A stretch of 7,778 bases of DNA, taken from the NCBI GenBank assembly GCA_020720965.1, contig DYNS01000134.1, positions 1 to 7,778 of the forward strand, written 5' to 3'. A program made the position numbers and the translations under genes. This stretch comes from Anaerolinea sp. (GTDB lineage: Bacteria; Chloroflexota; Anaerolineae; Anaerolineales; Villigracilaceae). The notes beneath the pieces are model-generated. The model made no database searches, was not told the DNA's origin, and worked only from the letters and a program-made list of their open reading frames with translations. The stretch's first letter is position 1. Each line of letters starts with the position of its first letter. Of this stretch, positions 1 to 5,202 are shown in pieces.

Positions 1-1114
1 CGCCAAAGCGGAAGTAGTTGCACATCATGCGCGCGCCGGAGACGGCTTCAAAAATATCCAGGATGAGTTCGCGTTCTTCAAAGGAGTAAAGGGCGGGGGT
101 GAAGTAGGCGCCCAAGTCGTTCCATAACATGCCAAAGAGGACGAGGTGGTTTTGGATGCGGCTGAGTTCGCCCATGATGACGCGGATATATTCGGCGCGT
201 TCTGGCACTTGCAAGCCCATCATCTTTTCCACTGCCAGGGCGTAGCCCCAGTTGTTGTACATGGAGTTGAAGTAATCTAACCGGTCGGTGTAGGGCATGT
301 TTTGCAGCCAGGTGTTGCGCTCGCCGATTTTCTCGTGGTTGCGGTGCAGGTAGCCCATGACGGGTTTGAGGCTGACAACTGTTTCGCCATCCAACATGAC
401 GACTGCGCGGAAGACACCGTGCGTGGAGGGGTGTTGCGGACCCATGTTGACGAGGATGTGGTCGGTTTTAATCCCGTCTTTGACTTCGGTTTTGTATTGG
501 CGCAGGGAGTTGTAGAGCAGCTCTTCCGGGTCGGTGGGGGTCCACTTTTCCGGGTCGAAGCCGGGTTGGAACATGACGTTATCGCCGTAGGGGTTTTTGG
601 ATTCGGCGTATTTGTGTTTGCCTTCGGGCCAGCGGCTTTTGAGGGGTTTGGCTTCGTCTTCGTAGAAGGCTTCTTTCCAGTCTTTTCGCAGGGGGTAGCC
701 TTCAAAGCCTTCCCACATCAGAATCCGGCGCAGGTCGGGGTGATTGGTGAAGCGGATGCCGAAGAGGTCGTAAATTTCACGTTCCTGAAAGTCTGCGCCG
801 GGCCATACCCCGGTGAGGGAGGGGATTTCTGCCGGGTCTTTGCGCTCGACCTGGGTTTTGAACTCTAACCCGGAGCCGCCTGCGGTGCGATAGGCGTGGT
901 ACACCACCTCGAAGAGATTCTGCTCCGGGTAGTCTACCCCGCTGACGGAGGAGAGCAGGTCGTAGCCGAGTTCGTCACGCAGTGCGGTTGCCACTTCCAC
1001 CAGGTGCTGGGGTTGGATGAGCCAGCCCTGGTAGCCGGGGCGGGTTTCGGGGGAGACTTTGCCGGGGAATTTGGCGGCGAGGTCCAGGGTTGTTTCTGCG
1101 GTTGGGGTTGCCAT
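1..1114 (-). CDS. nuoCD: NADH-quinone oxidoreductase subunit C/D fusion (partial, C-terminus off the left edge)
   Basis: This is the peripheral-arm subunit pair of complex I, which helps form the quinone site next to cluster N2 in NuoB. Manual translation from the ATG at 1114 stays open for 371 codons to the window edge. The NuoC (30-kDa) domain covers about residues 25-150, with the family signature E-R-E-I-Y-D-L-F-G-I near 111-120, then H-P-D-L-R-R-I-L and G-Y-P-L-R-K-D ending at 145. A linker of about 55 residues leads without a stop into NuoD, recognised by M-G-P-Q-H-P-S-T-H-G-V at 224-234 and G-Y-L-H-R-N-H-E-K at 254-262. Only the first 150 or so residues of NuoD are present. An AGGAGG site six bases before the ATG supports the start; it overlaps the nuoB stop codon, and the gap to nuoB is 9 nt, so the two are translated from one mRNA. 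Fused NuoCD is known in enterobacteria. Confidence 0.93.
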   Translation of the reverse strand, partial: MATPTAETTLDLAAKFPGKVSPETRPGYQGWLIQPQHLVEVATALRDELGYDLLSSVSGVDYPEQNLFEVVYHAYRTAGGSGLEFKTQVERKDPAEIPSLTGVWPGADFQEREIYDLFGIRFTNHPDLRRILMWEGFEGYPLRKDWKEAFYEDEAKPLKSRWPEGKHKYAESKNPYGDNVMFQPGFDPEKWTPTDPEELLYNSLRQYKTEVKDGIKTDHILVNMGPQHPSTHGVFRAVVMLDGETVVSLKPVMGYLHRNHEKIGERNTWLQNMPYTDRLDYFNSMYNNWGYALAVEKMMGLQVPERAEYIRVIMGELSRIQNHLVLFGMLWNDLGAYFTPALYSFEERELILDIFEAVSGARMMCNYFRFG

Positions 1115-1123
1115 GTCGTCCTC

Positions 1124-1777
1124 CTATGCCTTTTCTTCCGCAGTGGCGGGTTGAGCCAGGCGGGCGGCGGCGCTTTTGATTTCTGGAATGCGGCGCGGGT
1201 CAATCAGGTCGGGTCCCAGGAAGGGGACGGGGATTTCCACCGAGTCGGCACCTTTTTGGTACCAGCGCACCTGGCTGATGGATTGTTTGTCGATTCTCTC
1301 TTGCAGTTTAATCATCCCTGCGGTGAGCGCCTGCGGGGTGGGAGGGCAGCCGGGGATGTAAACATCTACCGGGAGGAATTTATCAATCCCGGCGACTACG
1401 TTGTAGCCTTCTTTGAAAGGTCCGCCGCCGGAGGCGCAAGCACCCATGGCGACCACGTATTTGGGTTCTGCCATCTGGTTGTATAGCCGGACGATGGCGG
1501 GGACCATCTTCTTGGTAACAGTCCCGGCGACAATCATCACGTCTGCCTGGCGGGGGCTGGGGCGCATTACTTCCATGCCGAAGCGTGCCATGTCGTAGCG
1601 GGCGGCTTGGGCGGCAATCATTTCGATGGCGCAGCAGGCAAGACCGAACATCATGGGCCACAGCGAAGAACGCCGCCCAAAGTTGTAGATGCGGTCCAGG
1701 GTGGTGACGGCGATTTGCCCCGTCAGTTCGGGCGGAATTTCGTAGCCCGGCAGGTTAATTTCATTGGTGTCTGTCAT
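1124..1777 (-). CDS. nuoB: NADH-quinone oxidoreductase subunit B
   Basis: This 217-residue protein is the complex I subunit that holds the terminal [4Fe-4S] cluster N2, which passes electrons to quinone. All four N2 ligands expected of the family are visible: the adjacent pair C48-C49 (in G-L-A-C-C-A-I-E), C114 (in M-G-A-C-A-S-G-G-G) and C144 (in I-P-G-C-P-P-T-P). Length is in the normal range, with a C-terminal extension rich in Ala/Glu. The start at 1777 is supported by GAGGAG (1785-1790) seven bases upstream, located inside the end of the preceding IscX-like gene, with which it overlaps by 17 nt. It is followed 9 nt later by nuoCD. No nuoA precedes it, which departs from the usual nuoA-B-C-D order. 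Confidence 0.97.
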   Translation of the reverse strand: MTDTNEINLPGYEIPPELTGQIAVTTLDRIYNFGRRSSLWPMMFGLACCAIEMIAAQAARYDMARFGMEVMRPSPRQADVMIVAGTVTKKMVPAIVRLYNQMAEPKYVVAMGACASGGGPFKEGYNVVAGIDKFLPVDVYIPGCPPTPQALTAGMIKLQERIDKQSISQVRWYQKGADSVEIPVPFLGPDLIDPRRIPEIKSAAARLAQPATAEEKA

Positions 1778-1982
1778 TCAAGGTCTCCTCGAACCAGTCT
1801 TGGAAGATTGCCGCGAGAATTTCGTCATTGGCAAGGGATGGGTCATCGTCAAATTGCGGCAGGCTTGTTACCCAGTGGTAAATCATTTGGAGCGATACGG
1901 TTTCCAAATTTTGTTGGGGGTGCGCTTCCTGGAGCGCAAGGGCGATGGCGTAAGTGGCTTCCCAATGCAGCGGCTCGGTCAT
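1761..1982 (-). CDS. IscX-like iron-sulfur assembly protein
   Basis: A small acidic protein of 73 residues. Residues 5-66 can be aligned without gaps, from memory, to E. coli IscX (YfhJ): L-x-W near the start, then A-L-x-x-A-x-P, T-V, W, and the hallmark F-D-D-D-P (44-48) followed by N-x-x-I-L-x-A-I and W-x-x-E; about 23 of 62 positions are identical. IscX in enterobacteria binds the cysteine desulfurase IscS and iron and modulates cluster assembly; it is normally in the isc operon. Here it is the first gene of a complex I operon, its 3' end overlapping nuoB by 17 nt, so co-expression is close to certain. The ATG at 1982 has no Shine-Dalgarno sequence, but a consensus -10 box ends six bases before it, which points to a leaderless mRNA. 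Family assignment is by pattern; a role in delivering clusters to complex I is inference. Confidence 0.8.
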   Translation of the reverse strand: MTEPLHWEATYAIALALQEAHPQQNLETVSLQMIYHWVTSLPQFDDDPSLANDEILAAIFQDWFEETLNDRHQ

Positions 1983-1988
1983 GGGAGC

Positions 1989-2017
1989 ATTATAGTAGTT
2001 TGTGAAAAACGGGTCAA
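1989..2017 (-). promoter_or_regulatory. Sigma-70-type promoter of the iscX-like/nuoB/nuoCD operon
   Basis: Read on the minus strand, TTGACC (2017-2012) is followed by a 17-nt spacer and a perfect TATAAT (1994-1989). Only six bases, GCTCCC, separate the -10 box from the ATG at 1982, so the expected start of transcription falls on or next to the A of that ATG. The -35 box directly touches the palindrome at 2018-2051. Confidence 0.8.
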
Positions 2018-2051
2018 TTCACTTATGCAAAAATATATTTGCTTAAGTGAA
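2018..2051. promoter_or_regulatory. 34-bp palindrome, probable operator between the nuo operon and the SufR-like gene
   Basis: The left arm TTCACTTATGCAAA (2018-2031) and the right arm TTTGCTTAAGTGAA (2038-2051) pair at 13 of 14 positions around a six-base AT centre. The only arm mismatch is T2026/T2043. The site abuts the nuo -35 box and contains TATATT (2034-2039), the best candidate -10 box for the rightward regulator gene. A dimeric winged-helix protein such as the adjacent SufR-like factor is the natural candidate to bind it; this would give autoregulation plus control of the nuo operon. It is not the CAAC/GTTG-type site I recall for cyanobacterial SufR. Confidence 0.7.
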
Positions 2052-2065
2052 GAAGTGATGATAAG

Positions 2066-2692
2066 ATGACAAATGTCATGCCAAAATTAAACGCTCGTCA
2101 ACGTGTTTTAACGTATCTGGAGGGGCATCGCGGCGCTTCGGCGGCGGAGGTTGCCAGGGCGCTGAAGGTGACTCCTGCCAATGTGCGTCACCATTTGGGG
2201 TTGTTGGTGTCGGATGGTTTGGTGCAGGTGTTGGGGTTGCGTTCCGGGGCTGGTAAGGGGAGACCGGTGCAGTCTTTTGGTCTGAGCGATTCGGGGATGG
2301 GGAATCACCTGGCGGGTTTGGCGGCGGCGGCGTTGAGGCTTTGGCTGGCTGCCGGTGCAGGCGATGAGCGGACGTTGGCGCAGGAATTATGCGCTGCTTT
2401 GCCTCCTGCCGGGCAGGGGGGCATTACCCGGCGGCTGGCTTTGGTTGTGGAGCATTTACGCCCCCTGGGGTATGCCCCGCGTTGGGAGGCAAGGGCGGAA
2501 GGTCCGCGTGTGATTTTTGAGCATTGCCCGTATGCGGCGGTTTTGGCGGAGCATCCGTTTTTGTGCAGGGTGGATGAGGCTTTGCTGGAGAATCGGCTGG
2601 GGCTGAAGGTGAGTTTGCTTGCCTCCCTGGAGCGCAACGAACGCGGTGCGCCGGTTTGTGTCTTTGGGGTGGGGGAAGAACATTTTCGTTAA
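2066..2692 (+). CDS. SufR-like winged-helix transcriptional regulator with C-terminal cysteine cluster
   Basis: A 208-residue regulator. Residues 10-75 form an ArsR/DeoR-type winged helix (S-A-A-E-V-A-R-A-L-K-V-T-P-A-N-V-R-H-H-L as helix-turn-helix, then G-K-G-R-P wing). The C-terminal part carries H-C-P-Y at 153-156, H-P-F-L-C at 163-167 and P-V-C at 196-198, giving C154-x12-C167-x30-C198. This matches what I recall of the [4Fe-4S]-binding SufR family (C-x12-C followed by a third cysteine about 27-30 residues on), including the acidic helix and L-G after the second cysteine. SufR represses suf genes when its cluster is intact. The gene diverges from the IscX-like/nuo operon across a palindrome and ends at a strong terminator. 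The start is uncertain: ATG 2066 has only a weak GAAG-type site 10-14 nt upstream, and ATG 2078 is also possible. A Zn- or other thiol-sensing role cannot be excluded. Confidence 0.75.
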   Translation: MTNVMPKLNARQRVLTYLEGHRGASAAEVARALKVTPANVRHHLGLLVSDGLVQVLGLRSGAGKGRPVQSFGLSDSGMGNHLAGLAAAALRLWLAAGAGDERTLAQELCAALPPAGQGGITRRLALVVEHLRPLGYAPRWEARAEGPRVIFEHCPYAAVLAEHPFLCRVDEALLENRLGLKVSLLASLERNERGAPVCVFGVGEEHFR

Positions 2693-2729
2693 CAACAAAA
2701 AACTCCCCGGCTGGGGGAGTTTTTTGTTG
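2693..2729. terminator. Bidirectional rho-independent terminator
   Basis: A perfect 16-bp stem pairs 2693-2708 with 2714-2729 around the loop GGCTG. The GC core CTCCCC/GGGGAG is flanked by six A on one side and six T on the other, so each strand reads as hairpin plus U-tract. It begins directly after the TAA of the SufR-like gene and lies 8 nt from the stop of the convergent lipoprotein gene, and should end both transcripts. Confidence 0.93.
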
Positions 2730-2737
2730 CGGTTTGT

Positions 2738-3901
2738 TTATGGCTGGGTGTAGGTCACTATCACTTGCAGGGAGGCGCCAAACCTTGCCATGTCTGCGCT
2801 GGCGTTGTTGTTGGTGGCGTTGTCGTTGAATTGAAGCCGGAAGGTTGCCCGGCTTGTGCCTACCGCACTTTGCAGGGTGGAGAGCATATCCGGCGCGGGG
2901 AAGGCGGTATTGCTCAGTTCGGCGGCGCTGCACCAGCGGGCAACCGCGCCCAGGGGGGAGCCGCCTGTAAAGTCGGCGGCATCCACACTTCCGTAGGTTT
3001 GGGGGTAAAGGCGCAGACATCCCAGGTCGAAGGGGCTTCCGAGGGTGTCGTAGCTGCCAAAGTTCACTTTCACGTCGGTGATGGTTGCTCCGGCGGGCAG
3101 GGCGGAGAGGTCGAAACTGACGAAGCCCTGCTGGCTTTTGTTATCGTCTGTATCACCAACGTTGACAAAGGTGTAGACTGTGCCATCCGAGCGTACCGAG
3201 CCGCTTTCTGCGCTGACGAGCGGCAGGGCGATGGTTTGCGAAACGGGCGCTGGCACAGTGGCGGTGAATGTGGCTGTGGGCGTGGAGGTGGGCAGGACGG
3301 CGCGAATATCTACCCAGAAGGAGCCGCCGCTCAGACCAAACAAGACTCCGTTTTGGTCGCGCAGCTGCCAGTAACCTTTGTAGGTTCCGGCGGCGGCGGG
3401 GGCAATGAGGTTGACCGAGATGTCTACTTCCTGCCCAGGGGCGACATTGCCGAGCAGGGGCTGCGTCAGGGGTCCAGACATCTGGTCGCCTTTGTCGAAG
3501 ATGAGTTGGTAACTGCTTGTCCAGGTGCAGGAGCCGTTGTTTTTGAGCCTCCAGGTTTTGGTAAAGGCGGCTCCTGTTTTGATGTTGGTTCCATCTGGGA
3601 TGGAGACATCGCTGACGAATTGAGCGCGGTTGCAGGGGATGGGCGTGACGGTGACGGTGGGCGCGGGGGTGTTGGTGCTGAGGGGCGGGAAGGTGGCGCT
3701 GGGCTGAAGGTTGGGGGTGGGGCTGGGCAGGTTTGCCGCCGGGCTGGTGGGGCTGAGGAGGACTTGCAGAGTCTGGGCGGCGGCGGCTTCCAGGGTTTGC
3801 TGGGCGTTGGGGGTGGCGGGGGCTGCGCTGGGCAGGTTACATGCCAGCCCGGCAGCGAGCAGAGCGCCGAGGGCGGCGAGGATGTGCGGGCGTGTTTTCA
3901 T
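2738..3901 (-). CDS. Secreted lipoprotein with NBR1-type Ig-like domain and C-terminal beta-rich domain
   Basis: This 387-residue protein has a lipoprotein signal peptide: K2/R4, a hydrophobic stretch 7-19 and the lipobox L-A-C with the lipidated cysteine at C21. Residues 22-88 are a low-complexity Ala then Pro/Thr/Ser-rich linker. Residues about 90-200 fit the NBR1-like Ig domain, with T-W-R-L-K-N-N-G-S-C-T-W (115-126), V-A-P-G-Q-E-V-D-I-S-V and G-T-Y-K-G-Y-W-Q-L-R (172-181). After a second Thr/Pro linker (203-220), residues 222-387 form a beta-rich module with V-S-F-D-L-S-A-L-P-A-G-A-T-I-T-D at 260-275, reminiscent of DNRLRE-type wall or extracellular domains. AAGGAG (3910-3915) sits eight bases before the ATG. 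No catalytic motif is evident; a surface-binding or structural role is inferred. It has its own promoter and is not obviously tied to its neighbours. Confidence 0.85.
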   Translation of the reverse strand: MKTRPHILAALGALLAAGLACNLPSAAPATPNAQQTLEAAAAQTLQVLLSPTSPAANLPSPTPNLQPSATFPPLSTNTPAPTVTVTPIPCNRAQFVSDVSIPDGTNIKTGAAFTKTWRLKNNGSCTWTSSYQLIFDKGDQMSGPLTQPLLGNVAPGQEVDISVNLIAPAAAGTYKGYWQLRDQNGVLFGLSGGSFWVDIRAVLPTSTPTATFTATVPAPVSQTIALPLVSAESGSVRSDGTVYTFVNVGDTDDNKSQQGFVSFDLSALPAGATITDVKVNFGSYDTLGSPFDLGCLRLYPQTYGSVDAADFTGGSPLGAVARWCSAAELSNTAFPAPDMLSTLQSAVGTSRATFRLQFNDNATNNNASADMARFGASLQVIVTYTQP

Positions 3902-3925
3902 GGTTTTTTCTCCTTGGTTGCAATG

Positions 3926-3954
3926 AGTTTAACAAAGGCAGGGGTTTCGGTCAA
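3926..3954 (-). promoter_or_regulatory. Promoter of the lipoprotein gene
   Basis: On the minus strand TTGACC (3954-3949), a 17-nt spacer and TAAACT (3931-3926) give a good sigma-70-type promoter. Transcription would begin near 3919, leaving a leader of about 18 nt that contains the AAGGAG ribosome site. Confidence 0.65.
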
Positions 3955-3978
3955 TTGGGTCTTGTGGGGGAGAAGCCG

Positions 3979-4029
3979 CTTAAACGCGAGAGCGGCCTGC
4001 TGCCCGGCAGACCGCTCCGCGTACTTAAG
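3979..4029. repeat. Long imperfect inverted repeat downstream of crtB
   Basis: The core GAGCGG-C-CTGC (3990-4000) pairs with GCAG-A-CCGCTC (4007-4017) around a six-base loop; CGCG (3985-3988) pairs with CGCG (4018-4021) across a one-base bulge, and CTTAA (3979-3983) pairs with TTAAG (4025-4029). The structure lies 37 nt past the crtB stop, but lacks a good T-tract on either strand, so it may be a weak terminator, an mRNA 3'-end stabiliser or a dispersed repeat. A small second palindrome, TTCCCT/AGGGAA, lies close to the crtB stop. The rest of 3902-4065 shows only the lipoprotein promoter. Confidence 0.55.
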
Positions 4030-4065
4030 GAGATGCACCATGTTCCCTGGAGGGAAGGATGTAGT

Positions 4066-5010
4066 TTAGGGGAGGAAGAAGAGTTTGAGCCAAAGGGCGG
4101 GAATGCGGGAGATTTTTTGCCAATTGCTCAGGCTGGCACGCTGAGAGAAGACATCGTAATTGTTGGCTTCTATGGCATCCAAAATGCCCTGGTAAAACCC
4201 GGAGGAAGCGCCGATGGCGAGCTGACCTTCACGCTCCAGCAGGGCGATTCCGGCTTCGGATTCTTTGTATAACTGCCGGGTGCGGGCGATTTGGAACTTC
4301 ATAAAGGCTTTCCATTTGTCATCGTTTACGCCGCGTGCCAGGTCTGTTTCTTTTATGCCGAAGGCTTTCAGCTCGGCTTGAGGCAGGTACACCCGTCCGT
4401 TGCGGTAATCTTCGCCTACATCGCGCAGGATATTGGTCAGTTGCAGGGCAACGCCCAGTTTGATGGCGTAGGGCAGGGCATCTTGCGATTTGAACCCAAC
4501 GATGTACATGCTCATCAGCCCCACCGTGGAAGCCACCCCGTAACAGTAGGTTGCCAGGTCGTCGAAGGTCTTGTAACGGGTTTGGTAGGTGTCGCGGGCA
4601 ACGCCGTCGATGAGTTGCAGAGCGTAGCGCGAAGGAACATGATAGCGGCTGCGCGTATCCACCCAGGCTTGGGCAATCAGGTCATTGGGGCGAGGGTGCA
4701 AAATGCCTTGCACCACATTGCGCCAGTAATCCAACTCTGCATCCCGCCCAACGACGGAGCCTTCGTCCACAATATCGTCCACGGTGCGGCAAAAGGCATA
4801 CAGCGCCCGCACGGCGGAGCGTTTTTCTTCTGGCAGCAAGCCGGATGCCATGTAAAAAGACTTGCTGTGATGCGCGGCGACCTTGCCGCAAAGTTCGTAG
4901 GCTTTGCCCAGCGAGGCATCCCCAGCCCAATAGGAGACGATGGGGCGAGAATGAGACTTCGGCGTGTTTTCTGCCAGAGAGAGCAGGGTATGTTCCCAAT
5001 GAGCGTGCAT
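4066..5010 (-). CDS. crtB: Phytoene/squalene synthase family protein, probable phytoene synthase
   Basis: This 314-residue enzyme should join two prenyl diphosphates head to head (two GGPP to phytoene), the committed step of carotenoid synthesis. Family motifs are in order: H-S-K-S-F-Y (48-53), R-A-L-Y-A-F-C-R-T-V-D-D-I-V-D-E (68-83) containing the first Asp-rich Mg/diphosphate site, Y-G-V-A-S-T-V-G (157-164), and the second Asp-rich site Q-L-T-N-I-L-R-D-V-G-E-D (190-201) followed by Y-L-P. The start at 5010 has an AGGAGG (5017-5022) six bases upstream. It diverges from crtI, which desaturates its product. The sequence alone does not exclude a C30 enzyme (dehydrosqualene synthase), because these families share the motifs; the crtI partner has the same ambiguity. 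Confidence 0.93.
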   Translation of the reverse strand: MHAHWEHTLLSLAENTPKSHSRPIVSYWAGDASLGKAYELCGKVAAHHSKSFYMASGLLPEEKRSAVRALYAFCRTVDDIVDEGSVVGRDAELDYWRNVVQGILHPRPNDLIAQAWVDTRSRYHVPSRYALQLIDGVARDTYQTRYKTFDDLATYCYGVASTVGLMSMYIVGFKSQDALPYAIKLGVALQLTNILRDVGEDYRNGRVYLPQAELKAFGIKETDLARGVNDDKWKAFMKFQIARTRQLYKESEAGIALLEREGQLAIGASSGFYQGILDAIEANNYDVFSQRASLSNWQKISRIPALWLKLFFLP

Positions 5011-5066
5011 CTGTTACCTCCTGAACCGGATTGCTTTGCGACAAAAAAGTTTGAGTAATTGCTGTT

Positions 5067-5094
5067 ATTTTACAAGAGATTTTGAAAATGTCAA
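5067..5094 (-). promoter_or_regulatory. crtB promoter
   Basis: On the minus strand a perfect TTGACA (5094-5089) is followed by a 16-nt spacer and TAAAAT (5072-5067). Transcription would start near 5060, about 50 nt before the crtB ATG. The TGTACA-centred motif at 5095-5109 touches the -35 box. Confidence 0.7.
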
Positions 5095-5109
5095 TACTTT
5101 GTACAGTTT
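5095..5109 (+). promoter_or_regulatory. TGTACA-centred motif, copy A
   Basis: The 15-mer TACTTTGTACAGTTT matches copy B (5162-5176, opposite strand) at 14 of 15 positions. It lies immediately upstream of the crtB -35 box and 14 nt upstream of the crtI -35 box. It is a probable operator half; the CarH/LitR-like protein encoded downstream is the leading candidate to bind it, which is inference. Confidence 0.6.
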
Positions 5110-5123
5110 TTATTTTCAATTCC

Positions 5124-5151
5124 TTGACAAAACAAGAGCAAATGTTATACT
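5124..5151 (+). promoter_or_regulatory. crtI promoter
   Basis: A perfect TTGACA (5124-5129), a 16-nt spacer and TATACT (5146-5151) give a strong sigma-70-type promoter. Transcription would start near 5158, with a leader of about 45 nt carrying the AGGAG ribosome site (5192-5196) six bases before the ATG. Both copies of the TGTACA motif flank this promoter. Confidence 0.75.
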
Positions 5152-5161
5152 TTGGGCGTTG

Positions 5162-5176
5162 AAACTGTACAAAATA
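5162..5176 (-). promoter_or_regulatory. TGTACA-centred motif, copy B
   Basis: Read on the minus strand the 15-mer is TATTTTGTACAGTTT, one base different from copy A and in inverted orientation. It falls just downstream of the predicted crtI transcription start, a typical roadblock position for a repressor. Confidence 0.6.
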
Positions 5177-5202
5177 CTTGACACTGTTCCCAGGAGAACC
5201 CC

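Noticed and set aside
302..1486. Plus-strand open frames opposite nuoCD and nuoB
   Set aside because: They are low-complexity Gly/Val/Phe shadows; the minus strand encodes clear complex I subunits.
2765..4069. 434-codon open frame on the plus strand, opposite the lipoprotein
   Set aside because: It is Gly/Val-rich antisense of a Pro/Ala/Thr-rich gene, with no domain or ribosome site. The minus-strand frame has a lipobox, an Ig-like domain, AAGGAG and a promoter.
4040..4069. Nine-codon plus-strand frame (ATG after AAGGAG) between the lipoprotein gene and crtB
   Set aside because: Has a good ribosome-site look, but it is very short, overlaps the crtB stop, has no promoter and no leader-peptide context.
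5178..5183. A second TTGACA just ahead of crtI
   Set aside because: No -10 box lies at the right distance before the ATG; it sits within the leader of the better promoter at 5124-5151.
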